A stretch of 64,000 nt of DNA from positions 248,001 to 312,000 of the forward strand of contig JADJTY010000001.1 of the NCBI GenBank assembly GCA_016710935.1, in the 5' to 3' direction. Of this stretch, positions 1-8,004 are shown in pieces (positions within the stretch are counted from its first letter, which is position 1; each line of letters starts with the position of its first letter). A program made the position numbers and the translations under genes. The DNA is from Chitinophagaceae bacterium. Lineage in GTDB: Bacteria > Bacteroidota > Bacteroidia > Chitinophagales > Chitinophagaceae. Under the pieces are notes generated by a model. The model worked only from the letters and a program-made list of their open reading frames with translations, was not told the origin of the DNA and searched no databases.

Positions 1-200
1 TTGTAGCCGCTGAATTTGTAGGTCTCATCTTTACTGTCCCAGTAAAGACTTACCCGCCAGGTACCGCCTGGTGTACCAGATGTGTTGCTGGAAATAGCAT
101 CATCGTTAGAACAGGTAGAAGATTGCAGGGTTGTAAATAAGGTTACCAGTGACAGGGCAAGGAACAGGTTTATTCCTTTTGTTTTAAATGATTGGATCAT
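1..200 (-). CDS. Secreted or lipoprotein-type protein, 3' part cut by window edge
   Basis: An open frame starts at an ATG at 200-198 and runs off the left edge, giving about 66 residues. It begins with a short charged stretch and a hydrophobic segment (NLFLALSLVTLF), followed by a Cys near residue 30, so it is exported and may be a lipoprotein, although the Cys is not in a perfect lipobox. The rest (TWRVSLYWDSKDETY) does not identify a family. It lies downstream of a putative LytTR operator and promoter (239-310), so it may belong to the same regulon as the two-component system at 1666-5369. Function unknown. Confidence 0.6.
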   Translation of the reverse strand, partial: MIQSFKTKGINLFLALSLVTLFTTLQSSTCSNDDAISSNTSGTPGGTWRVSLYWDSKDETYKFSGY

Positions 201-238
201 AATTGAAAATGTTAGGGATGAACAATTTGATTAACACA

Positions 239-310
239 GTAAAAATGCATAGTAATCCTGTGCGTAAAAACTGAAACTTACTGAACCCGTTTTTTAAATG
301 GCTGAATGAG
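239..310 (-). promoter_or_regulatory. Putative LytTR-type operator plus -7-like box before the left-edge gene
   Basis: In plus-strand letters, CTGAACCCG (281-289) and CTGAATGAG (302-310) repeat with a period of exactly 21 bp. A box GTAAAAATG (239-247; minus strand CATTTTTAC) lies 36 nt from the nearer repeat core. The same geometry recurs in the tandem units and before the operon at 9153. On the minus strand the repeats read GTTCAG-like, which fits the GTTN[AG] core of LytTR sites. Regulator assignment is inference. Confidence 0.5.
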
Positions 311-383
311 GGAAAATATTGAACCTATGATAATAAGATGATCCCACCTTTTTTACCTGGTATTATAGCCTGTATATAAGCAT

Positions 384-504
384 AAAAAAAACCCCGGGGG
401 GTACGGGGCTTAATTACTTTTTGGTTCTTTGGTAATGTCTGGTTTTTTTCGTTGGATTTGGATATTTAACCTCTTGGTTTTCTTTTTGGATATTGGATTA
501 AATT
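384..504 (-). ncRNA. Predicted small RNA, unit 1
   Basis: Transcription is predicted from about 504, just after the box at 511-519, to a terminator whose stem is CCCCG/CGGGG (392-408) followed on the minus strand by eight T residues (391-384). The roughly 120-nt RNA has about eight CCA triplets in an A-rich, weakly structured body and the conserved segment ATTACCAAAGAACC just before the terminator. No start codon with a plausible frame is seen. Prediction rests on conservation between units and the promoter/terminator pair. Confidence 0.5.
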
Positions 505-623
505 GATAATGTAAAAGTAGTACGTGATCAGATACTTTAAAAGTAAAAGGCATTAAACAGATGTTTCTAACTTCCAAACCGGCATTTTTGACAACTGAAC
601 CGGAAAAGGGGTGTAATAGGTAC

Positions 624-743
624 AAAAAAAACCCCGGGGGGTACGGGGCTTAATTACTTTTTGGTTCTTTGGTAATGTCTGGTTTTTTCGTTGGATTTGG
701 ATACTTAACCTTTTGGTTTTCTTTTTGGATATTGGATTAGATT
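624..743 (-). ncRNA. Predicted small RNA, unit 2
   Basis: Nearly identical to unit 1. The box is at 750-758 and the terminator hairpin at 632-648, with T8 on the minus strand (631-624). The RNA body contains no ATG and about eight CCA triplets. Operator-like repeats at 792-842 are identical to those of unit 1. Confidence 0.5.
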
Positions 744-861
744 GATGATGTAAAAGTAGTACGGTATCAGATACTTTAAAAGTAAAAGGCATTAAACAGA
801 TGTTTCTAACCTCCAAACCGGCATTTTTGACAACTGAACCGGAAAAGGGGTGTAAGAGGCA

Positions 862-999
862 AAGAAAAACCCAGTTATAACGGGGTTTGTTATGATTTCA
901 GGTATAGTGGTAATGGTTTTGTTTCCGGATAGTGGATAACTAAACGTTTGTTTCCTTAGTAAATGGATCGGGTGTTTTTGGGATATTGACTTTTAACTT
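862..999 (-). ncRNA. Predicted small RNA, unit 3 (most diverged)
   Basis: The box at 1006-1014 (CATTTTTAT on the minus strand) is at the expected place but degenerate. A hairpin at about 867-886 is followed by a T-rich stretch. The body keeps ACCATTACC, TATCC and GTTAAG elements of the other units. One of the three operator repeats seems lost (1048-1056). This unit may be inactive. Confidence 0.35.
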
Positions 1000-1122
1000 A
1001 ACCATATAAAAATGTCAGGCAGGGATCAGTAAAAGAACCAAAAGGCCTTTATATGTATAATTAGGTTACTAAACAGGAAATCCGGGGTATTTAGCAGAAA
1101 CGTACATTTCTTCTATTACCGG

Positions 1123-1268
1123 AAAAACAAAACCCCGATATTTCGGGGTTTTGGAAGAACTTTTGTTCAGTGGTGTCTGGTTTTGGATGGATAGTTGGAT
1201 ACTTAACTCAAATGTTGGTTTTCTTCGGTAATTGGATCTGGTATTTTAATTGGATATTGGAAACGGTT
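1123..1268 (-). ncRNA. Predicted small RNA, unit 4
   Basis: The box TACTTTTAC is at 1275-1283 and a strong near-palindromic hairpin AAAACCCCGA/TCGGGGTTTT at 1128-1152 ends the unit. The body is CCA-rich with ATCCAA elements. The operator has repeats at 1317, 1338 and 1359, and a further in-register copy CTGAACTAC at 1401-1409. Confidence 0.45.
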
Positions 1269-1440
1269 TCTGAAGTAAAAGTAATATGGTATTTGTTGAT
1301 ATAAAATTTAAAGGTATTAAACGGTATGTTCTTATTGCTGAGCCGGTATTATGGGGTACTGAACGGGTACAACAAGGCATGTGGTTCAATAACATTCGAG
1401 CTGAACTACCGCAGAACACGCCAGAGGCGTGTTTCTACAA

Positions 1441-1558
1441 ACAAAACCCCCGTTTTATCGGGGGTTTTAATTAGGTTCTGTTTCTTTGGTAATGGTTGTT
1501 TTCTTTGGTAATGGTTGTTTTCGATAGGGTTACAGAATTTTAAAACGCTTAACTAATT
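1441..1558 (-). ncRNA. Predicted small RNA or 3' UTR unit 5, next to the LytTR gene
   Basis: The box TACTTTTAC is at 1565-1573 and the terminator hairpin AAAACCCCCG/CGGGGGTTTT at 1443-1468. The body has the segment ACCATTACCAAAGAA twice in tandem. The operator repeats (1607-1657) end 8 nt after the stop codon of the LytTR gene, so this unit may instead be the 3' UTR and terminator of that gene, from which the other units could have been copied. Confidence 0.4.
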
Positions 1559-1665
1559 TCTGATGTAAAAGTAAACCGGTAATCAGGTAAAAAAAACTGA
1601 ATTGCACTAAGGAGTAATATATAAATGCTGAATGGGGTTTTTTTTCTGCTGAACCGGAAATCAGG

Positions 1666-2433
1666 TCATTTCTCATCACCCAGCCAATGCTTAAAATCCG
1701 ATGAGCGCTCGGTGCTAACAATGGTTTCGTGCTTGGCGGCGGGGTTTAGTTTGATAAGTACCCTACTCTTGCTATAGGCAAACATTTCGGCAATGGAATG
1801 AATGCTGATGATGTATTGACGGTTTATACGGAAAAAGATTTTTGGGTCCAGCATAGAATCAAGTGTATCCAGGTTAAAATCAACCACAAACCGGCGTGCA
1901 TCTTTGGTACACATAAAGGTTGCTTTATCCTCAGTATAAAAATAAACCACCTCTTCTATATCAATGGTTTTTATATGCTCTCCATAGCGCACTACAAAAC
2001 GCTTTTTATAGTCGGTTCCGGCAGGCTGCAGCGATTGCAGCAATTTATTGATATCAATGGCAGGGGCAGCTGTAGCAGGAGTAAGGGCTTTGAATTTTGC
2101 TATGGCTTTTTCCAGTTCTTCTTTTTTAACCGGTTTCAATAAATAATCAATGCTGTTCACTTTAAATGCTTCAATGGCATACTGATCATAAGCCGTAGTA
2201 AAAATAACGGGGCATTTTATATCGACCTGTTTAAAAATCGCGAAGCTGATCCCATCTGATAGCTGAATATCAGAAATGATAAGATCAGGTGCTTCGTTCT
2301 CACTAAACCATTTTAATGCAGAAGAAACACTTACGATCTGGTCAAGCAATGTATGACCAGGCTCAAGTTCCTTCAGCATTTTCTGCAATCTTTTGTATGC
2401 AGGTTCTTCATCTTCAATAATCAGTATTGTCAT
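1666..2433 (-). CDS. LytTR-family two-component response regulator
   Basis: 255 residues. An N-terminal receiver domain (about 1-120) has the acidic pair E8/D9, the phospho-acceptor D55 in the segment IISDIQ, and the conserved Lys at 100 (YLLKP). A C-terminal LytTR DNA-binding domain (about 150-250) follows (motifs IDIEEVVYF, FFRINRQYIIS). LytTR domains bind short direct repeats spaced about two helical turns apart. Its ATG overlaps the stop codon of the sensor kinase (TAATG), so the pair is translationally coupled. Repeats with a 21-bp period lie just downstream and before its own operon, which suggests autoregulation; that link is inferred. Confidence 0.95.
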   Translation of the reverse strand: MTILIIEDEEPAYKRLQKMLKELEPGHTLLDQIVSVSSALKWFSENEAPDLIISDIQLSDGISFAIFKQVDIKCPVIFTTAYDQYAIEAFKVNSIDYLLKPVKKEELEKAIAKFKALTPATAAPAIDINKLLQSLQPAGTDYKKRFVVRYGEHIKTIDIEEVVYFYTEDKATFMCTKDARRFVVDFNLDTLDSMLDPKIFFRINRQYIISIHSIAEMFAYSKSRVLIKLNPAAKHETIVSTERSSDFKHWLGDEK

Positions 2434-5369
2434 TAATTCAGTTTATGCAGAATTGGTAAAATTACAGTATAATAAGCGCCATCATTATTAACAATTACAA
2501 ACTCCTTACTAAGCAAACTATACCGCTTTATTATATTTTGTAAACCCGTTCCCGTACCCGGCTCCCTGGTGATCTTTGGATTTATATTGTTTCTGATCAC
2601 CAACCGGTTTTTGTTTTGCAGGTCTATTGTTATTTCAAGTGGTGTTTCTTTGGATACGGCATTATGTTTAATTGCGTTTTCAATTAAAAGCTGAAGGGTA
2701 AGCGGAGGTATAAATATAAGTTTATTTTCTTCCGCAGATACTGAAATATTCAGGGATAAATTTTTGCCGTGGCGTTTTTGCTGGAGGTAAAAATAGGTTC
2801 TTAAAACGCCGATCTCTTCTTCCAGGGTTATTACATCCTGGTCGCGGTAATTTACAATATTGCGGAAAAAAGCCGATAGTTTTTCTACATAGTCAACGGC
2901 CATAGCGGGGTCTTCTTCAATATAAGATATGAGTGTATTAAAACTGTTGAATAAAAAATGCGGGTTTACCTGGTTACGTAACACCTGGAACTCAAACTGG
3001 ATCTTTTCCTGTTGCAACTGCTGTACTTTTTTTAATTGCTTTTCTCTTCTTTTAATATACCCGTAAACCAGGGCAAGCAGCACTATAATGAATGTAGTAA
3101 TGAACCAGAATCTTTTCCAGACAGGCTTTTCAATTACAAATTCATAAGTGACCACATCAACATTTGTAAAGTTTTCATTTAAAGAAGACCTGACGTGAAA
3201 TTTATAAGTACCCGGCTGCAATTTTGGAAAAGTTACGTTCCTGTCACGGGTAAGGATCCAGCCGGTATCCAGTCCATCCAGTTTATACTGGTATCGCACC
3301 TCATCAGGTGAAGTATAGTACAGGCCCGTATAATAAAACTGAAAACTGTTTTGATCGTGTTTAAAATAACCCTTTACATTTTTTTCCACATCAGTTAAAA
3401 ATAACTGTACATTTTCAATAATTGTTTTGGGACGGTCCACCGCATCTTCTACGGGTGTATAAAATACAATTCCACGAAGTGTGCTGAGTACAACATTGCC
3501 TGCAGTATCCTGTGTTACACTGCCCATATCGGTATTTACATCACCAATGCCCTGTTTATTGTTAATATAAGAAAAGGAGCCCCTTTCAGGATTCAGAATA
3601 TCAATTCCTTTTTTATTTACCAGTATAATATTGCCCAGTGGGCCGGTTTTAAGGGCCGTGATTTTCAGGTCGCTGATACCATCAGCATCAGTATAATTTT
3701 TAAAGGTTTTTCCATTAAAGCAGTAAATACCCGCACCCTCTGTATTAAACCAGATATTACCTTTACTGTCTTCTGCAAAAGAATAGATATGATCGTCTCT
3801 TAATCCATTTGTCTTATTGTAAGTGGTAAGTTTGCCATTGTCTAAAACGGTTATGCCTTTTCCATCGGTGCCAAACCAGATCCTGCCCCGCGAATCTTTG
3901 TAGATACTGTAGATATAATTATTCCCAACATTTTCTATATCATTGTAATTGGTGAAGCGGTATTTTTCTGTAATGTTTTTATTTTTTTCTGTTATGTTGA
4001 AGATCATGGCAACCCCTTCCAGTCCACCGGCACAAACAGTATTACCACGTCCCGTTATGGCTAAAATACTGGCGTTCTGCAAAAGCGGATTTTCGCTCAG
4101 GCTTCGTGACTGGCCGGTTTCGGGATTTAATAATAAGATACCCTTACCCATGGTGCCAACCCAGATCGTATGATTAATATCCTGGTACAAACTGGTGATA
4201 TCTGTTTTACTGTTGAGGGTGGGAAAGCTGTATATTTTTTCTGTATAACTACCGTTTACCAAACTGTATTTTATAACTGCTGCATTGGTGGTAATCCAGA
4301 TATTATTTTGATAATCACAAAGGGTGGCATGAATGGTTTCAAAAACTTTTGGGGAATAAACAGGAAGCAATTTTAATTTGTTACCGGTAATGGCTGTTAA
4401 TTCCGTGGCAGCAGACATCCAGATATTGCCTTCATTATCCTGCAACAGGTGATTGATCTTATTTTGAATGCCTGGTACAGAATTAAAAACTTCTACGGGT
4501 GTATTAATGCCTGTTTGTTTCAGCAATCCTTGTTCATCGGTGGCAATCCATAAACTTTTTTGAGATACCAGCAGATCATTCACCTGTCCATAATTCCAGC
4601 TAAGGGTGGATGCCGGCAGTGTTATTTTTCCCGAACTATGATCGTACAGGCAAAATCCTTTTTCCTGCATGCCAATCCAATAAGTATTGTTGCCGGCAGG
4701 GGTTATGGTGGTAACGTAATAATCGGGCAAGCCATTATTTGGACCAATTACATTTACGGTTGCTTTTCCATTAACCAAACGGCAAATATTAATACCCTGG
4801 TCGGTTGCTGCCAGTACATCACCATTGGAAGTAAGCGCAAGTGTGCGCACATGAAGATCACTTACCCCGTTTTCTGAATTAATAAGATAAAGATGATTTT
4901 TGGCAAAATAATAAATGCCTTCGCCATTGGTGGCAAACCAAATGTTGTTTTGTTTATCCTGGATGAAGGAAGTGATGGCAGCTTTGGGATTTCCTTCTTC
5001 CATCTCAACATATTCAAGCCTGCCCTTTACCTTTTTGGCAATATGCCCGCTTTTAAAACCTACCCAAAGTTGTTTAGCCTTATCCTGGAAAATGGCGGTA
5101 ACTGTATCTTTAATACCGGCAGTTGTAAAATTAATTTTCTTAAAATTAATACCGTCAAAACTGTACAGGCCGTTGGTGGTACCTGCATATATATAACCCT
5201 CGCTGGTTTTAAATAAACAATTAATTTTAAAGGGTTCGTTGTCGTTGAGCAGTTTAAAAGATTTACTACCCGGTTGCTGGGCAAAACTGCAGGGGATAGC
5301 CACATGTAACATAACGATAGCCATGTACATGCGTGTCATCAGCTTTGGTACTGTTAATTTACTTCTCAA
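2433..5369 (-). CDS. Membrane sensor histidine kinase with beta-propeller sensor
   Basis: 978 residues. A signal peptide (about 1-30) is followed by a long run of two-component-regulator propeller repeats (motifs such as IWFATNGEG, IWFGTDGKG, IWFNTEGAG), then a Y_Y_Y-type domain (about 650-740), one membrane segment (WFITTFIIVLLALVYGY), a coiled coil, and a LytS-type His_kinase domain (NPHFLFNSFN) with an HATPase domain (LIENAIKHN). It should sense a periplasmic signal and phosphorylate the LytTR regulator downstream. Hybrid propeller sensors in Bacteroidota often control glycan use, but here the neighbours are YceI, DUF5777 and haem proteins. It overlaps the YceI gene upstream by 11 nt. Confidence 0.93.
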   Translation of the reverse strand: MRSKLTVPKLMTRMYMAIVMLHVAIPCSFAQQPGSKSFKLLNDNEPFKINCLFKTSEGYIYAGTTNGLYSFDGINFKKINFTTAGIKDTVTAIFQDKAKQLWVGFKSGHIAKKVKGRLEYVEMEEGNPKAAITSFIQDKQNNIWFATNGEGIYYFAKNHLYLINSENGVSDLHVRTLALTSNGDVLAATDQGINICRLVNGKATVNVIGPNNGLPDYYVTTITPAGNNTYWIGMQEKGFCLYDHSSGKITLPASTLSWNYGQVNDLLVSQKSLWIATDEQGLLKQTGINTPVEVFNSVPGIQNKINHLLQDNEGNIWMSAATELTAITGNKLKLLPVYSPKVFETIHATLCDYQNNIWITTNAAVIKYSLVNGSYTEKIYSFPTLNSKTDITSLYQDINHTIWVGTMGKGILLLNPETGQSRSLSENPLLQNASILAITGRGNTVCAGGLEGVAMIFNITEKNKNITEKYRFTNYNDIENVGNNYIYSIYKDSRGRIWFGTDGKGITVLDNGKLTTYNKTNGLRDDHIYSFAEDSKGNIWFNTEGAGIYCFNGKTFKNYTDADGISDLKITALKTGPLGNIILVNKKGIDILNPERGSFSYINNKQGIGDVNTDMGSVTQDTAGNVVLSTLRGIVFYTPVEDAVDRPKTIIENVQLFLTDVEKNVKGYFKHDQNSFQFYYTGLYYTSPDEVRYQYKLDGLDTGWILTRDRNVTFPKLQPGTYKFHVRSSLNENFTNVDVVTYEFVIEKPVWKRFWFITTFIIVLLALVYGYIKRREKQLKKVQQLQQEKIQFEFQVLRNQVNPHFLFNSFNTLISYIEEDPAMAVDYVEKLSAFFRNIVNYRDQDVITLEEEIGVLRTYFYLQQKRHGKNLSLNISVSAEENKLIFIPPLTLQLLIENAIKHNAVSKETPLEITIDLQNKNRLVIRNNINPKITREPGTGTGLQNIIKRYSLLSKEFVIVNNDGAYYTVILPILHKLN

Positions 5370-5946
5370 TCATATCAGCTTTTACTTCAACTTTTATTTC
5401 AGACGCCAGTTTTTCGTGAACAACTTTTGGTATGGTAATATTATGATCTGCCAGCAGTACGGTAAAATTTGATTTAATACTTACAACATTATTCTTAACA
5501 CTTAATTCGCATTTAATGATACGTTCCTGGGATATGCCATGCAAAGTAAGATTTCCTTTAGCCCGGATGCTGTAAACCCCGTTCTTTTTTAAATCCATGT
5601 CTTCAATTATTTTACCTTCAAACGATGCACGTGGATATTTGTTGCTTTCTAAATAGTTTTCATTAAAATGTTCCTGTTGTAAAGGGCTGTTGAACCCTTT
5701 AAAGCTATTTACATTCATCGTAAATGCAAATTGCTTTTTATCTGCATTGAAAATACCCTTTAATTCATTACTGCTCGCTTTTATTAATTCAAGCGGGGCA
5801 TCAGACCGGAAGGTGATACTCCCCGAACTTACAGCATACAGCATGGGCGGGGCGCTTACATTTGATGAGAACAATATGAGCAGGAAAAAAAGTATAATGG
5901 GCTTTTGGAGCATCTGTTTAATAACCGGTATTAATTTGTAAAACAA
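5359..5946 (-). CDS. YceI-family exported protein (first copy)
   Basis: 195 residues with a hydrophobic N-terminal signal segment (LFFLLILFSSNVSA, to about residue 33). The rest is a YceI-like lipocalin-fold domain; the diagnostic segments are EHFNENYLESNKYPRASFEGKI and the C-terminal LADHNITIPKVV. YceI proteins bind long isoprenoid or other lipid ligands in the periplasm. Its 3' end overlaps the start of the kinase gene, so it is cotranscribed with the two-component system. A second YceI gene lies two genes upstream. Ligand unknown. Confidence 0.88.
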   Translation of the reverse strand: MFYKLIPVIKQMLQKPIILFFLLILFSSNVSAPPMLYAVSSGSITFRSDAPLELIKASSNELKGIFNADKKQFAFTMNVNSFKGFNSPLQQEHFNENYLESNKYPRASFEGKIIEDMDLKKNGVYSIRAKGNLTLHGISQERIIKCELSVKNNVVSIKSNFTVLLADHNITIPKVVHEKLASEIKVEVKADMIEK

Positions 5947-5961
5947 AGATAATCTTTAGCA

Positions 5962-6864
5962 TCAATGCTTATTACGAATGGTAAATACCCTTGAAATATT
6001 GAAACCGAAAAGAATATCGCCTTTATCCCATCTGCCTTTGGTATCTGCAATAAAGGTTCTTTCATTCATACCGGGCGAATTGGTGAAATGAACCTGGAAG
6101 ACGTGGCCGCCGGTTTCAATATCAAAACCTACCGATAATGAATTACGGGTACCGGGCAGTTTATAATCTTCTAACTGGTAATAATATTCAACATTGATAC
6201 TGATGCGTTTGGTTATTTTTTGCCTGCCGCCAATACCTATAGCAAAAAGATCATTGGGGTCGTTGGCTCCGGTAACCAGGTTTTGATGTATAAAGGTTGG
6301 CATTAACTGTAAAGAAGTGCCTTCAGAAAATTTTCGGCCAATGATGAGTTGGTGCGAATAAGATAACCTGGACGTGGCGTAATTTTTTATGGTAGGGTCT
6401 TCCCACTTTAGCGACCGGTAAGCAATAGTGGGTACATAGCTAAGCGTTATAGGCATCTTTCTTTTGCCTTTTGACTGCCGCAGTATTTTTAGTTTAAAAA
6501 AGGCATCATACGTTTTTTGGTAAGTACTGCGGCCAACACCAATCATCAGGCTGTTGGTAATTCCATAATCAAAACCCATGCGCATGGTGGCTTTGTCTAA
6601 ACCAAAAAGTTCATAAAAGCCTTCATTAAGATTGCCAAAGCGGTGCGATATTTTTACATCCAGCACCCCTTTAGCCACGTTTTCCACGGAATGGCCGTTT
6701 ACCAGCCTGGTGGTTTTAAAGGTAGCGGTGGTATAAAAAGTCATGTCCTTGGTGGAGGTCATTTCTTTTTCCAGCAAATTCATCAGGTCGGTGGTATCCT
6801 GTGCGCCGGCTTTATAAAACATACCCATCAGCAATAAAAGGCACCATATTTTAAGAGCGTTCAT
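5962..6864 (-). CDS. DUF5777-like outer-membrane beta-barrel protein
   Basis: 300 residues with a signal peptide (LLLMGMFYKAGAQ, cleaved after about residue 21). The mature part has alternating aromatic and polar strands (FGFNISRVFTI near the C-terminus, SLSVGFDIETGGHVFQVHF), which fit an outer-membrane beta barrel. This arrangement matches DUF5777 family proteins, which in Bacteroidota often sit beside YceI and cytochrome-like genes. It lies between two YceI genes with 15-30 nt gaps, so it is part of the same operon. Transport substrate unknown. Confidence 0.75.
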   Translation of the reverse strand: MNALKIWCLLLLMGMFYKAGAQDTTDLMNLLEKEMTSTKDMTFYTTATFKTTRLVNGHSVENVAKGVLDVKISHRFGNLNEGFYELFGLDKATMRMGFDYGITNSLMIGVGRSTYQKTYDAFFKLKILRQSKGKRKMPITLSYVPTIAYRSLKWEDPTIKNYATSRLSYSHQLIIGRKFSEGTSLQLMPTFIHQNLVTGANDPNDLFAIGIGGRQKITKRISINVEYYYQLEDYKLPGTRNSLSVGFDIETGGHVFQVHFTNSPGMNERTFIADTKGRWDKGDILFGFNISRVFTIRNKH

Positions 6865-6894
6865 AATTAATTAATTTACAGTATTTCAATAAAA

Positions 6895-7444
6895 TTACCT
6901 GGCTTCGTAATTACAGTCAACCTTTAAATCAATGGTTTTAGATATATTGTTTTCAACAACCTTAGGTACGGAAATTTTATAATCATCCAGCTTTACTTTA
7001 AAATTTGTGTTGGCCGATAGCGTGGTTCCTTTAACCACGATCACAGCCGGTACGGTAACTTTATTGGTAACATTATGCATTGCCAGATCACCGGTAACGG
7101 TTACATTATAAGAACCATCTTTTTTAAAATCAACCTTACTCATATCAGTGATTGTTCCCTTAAAAGTGGCTTTAGGATATTTACCACTTTCCATATAGTT
7201 TTCATTAAAATGCTCCTGCATCAATGCTTTCTTAAAAAGAAAGCCATTCACCAATACAGAAAAGGCAACACTGCCGGTTTGACTGTTAATAACGCTTACA
7301 GCCTGGTTATTTACAGCATCAATATCTTCAACATCGGTTTTTGAAAAGAAAGAGATCTTTCCGTTCTTGGTCATATAATTCTGAGCGCCTGCCGAAATGG
7401 ATATTAAAAATGATGTGACAAAAATTAAAAAAAATGTTTTTCAT
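6895..7444 (-). CDS. YceI-family exported protein (second copy), frameshifted in signal peptide
   Basis: The YceI domain is intact (EHFNENYMESGKYPKATFKG; DDYKISVPKVV). An uninterrupted frame starts only at 7374, within the mature protein. Upstream, an ATG at 7444-7442 leads into a T8 run (7434-7427, minus strand). With seven T instead of eight, the frame reads MKNIFLIFVTSFLISISAGA and then joins the YceI domain, a perfect signal peptide. So the true start is very likely 7444 with a one-base indel, either a sequence error or a homopolymer switch. Without it the protein would lack an export signal. Confidence 0.85.
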
Positions 7445-7584
7445 GTGTTTATATTTATTGTGTTTTTTACCACATGGAATTCGCCTATAAACATTCCGTT
7501 GTTATCAACTTTTGTTATGGCTCATTTCATCTGTGTAAGTTTTAAAATTGATAAATTCTTTTAGGGGTATGTTCTTTATAATGT

Positions 7585-7980
7585 TTAATTATTGGGTGCA
7601 CCAGCTGCGATCCAGATACGTATTTTATCCAGGCTGCAGTTGTTTAGTTTAGCACTGTTCTTGGGCATGGGCGAATAACTGGCGCTATGAGAAACAGCTC
7701 CCCATAAACGGCCATTATCAACCTGTACTTTAACTCCTGCATAATTGTCGAGGCTGATACCGGCCGATGGGGTAGCTCCACCATGGCAGTTTATGCAGTT
7801 AGAACTTAATACAGGAAGCACAGAAGTAGAATATTTAACGGCAGCCGTATCGCAGGCTGTATTGGGATACAGCAGATCTGATTTATCATAGTAACAACTA
7901 TTTAATGAACTGAGCAAAATGCAGCTGATGATCATTAAAGCCGTAATAAATACTGTATTGACTGGTTTTATGTAATACAT
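7585..7980 (-). CDS. Haem-c-motif lipoprotein (single CxxCH)
   Basis: 131 residues. The N-terminus has a membrane segment and a lipobox (LNSC, lipidated Cys about residue 29). One c-type haem motif CINCH is at residues 62-66, followed by GGATPSAGISL, the pattern of cytochrome-c-like domains in exported Bacteroidota and Planctomycete proteins. A Met in AVSHSASYSPMPKNS could be the distal ligand. The C-terminal half closely resembles that of the neighbour at 8005-8694, which suggests duplication. Likely a surface or periplasmic electron carrier; the partner is unknown. Confidence 0.8.
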   Translation of the reverse strand: MYYIKPVNTVFITALMIISCILLSSLNSCYYDKSDLLYPNTACDTAAVKYSTSVLPVLSSNCINCHGGATPSAGISLDNYAGVKVQVDNGRLWGAVSHSASYSPMPKNSAKLNNCSLDKIRIWIAAGAPNN

Positions 7981-8004
7981 CTTCCTTTTTTGTTAGGGTT
8001 ATTA

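Larger units (their letters stand above)
384..1660 (-). repeat. Array of five degenerate tandem units (about 240-320 bp each)
   Basis: Units start near 384, 624, 862, 1123 and 1441. Units 1 and 2 are nearly identical with a period of exactly 240 bp; units 3-5 are diverged. In minus-strand order each has repeats with a 21-bp period (unit 1: 553, 574, 595; unit 2: 792, 813, 834; unit 3: 1069, 1090; unit 4: 1317, 1338, 1359, 1401; unit 5: 1607, 1628, 1649), a box like TACTTTTAC (511, 750, 1006, 1275, 1565), a CCA-rich tract, and a GC hairpin followed by T residues. The box lies 57 nt from the second repeat core in all five units. No protein-coding gene was recognised in this 1.4-kb gap. Confidence 0.85.

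Noticed and set aside
410..816. Two overlapping minus-strand frames of 71 and 87 codons in units 1 and 2
   Set aside because: They run across the repeat units and through the terminator hairpin, and are not kept in units 3-5. They are by-products of the repeated DNA.
410..860. GGA-rich plus-strand RNA binding a CsrA-type protein
   Set aside because: The plus strand has GGAT repeats, but its hairpin would be at the 5' end without a T-tract, while the minus strand has a correct terminator. CsrA is usually absent in Bacteroidota.
1286..1511. Two plus-strand frames of about 60 codons in unit 4
   Set aside because: They overlap each other in different frames and the unit's hairpin; no conservation in the other units.
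384..1660. CRISPR-like array
   Set aside because: Units are 240-320 bp, contain promoter and terminator parts and no short repeat/spacer pattern; no cas genes are near.
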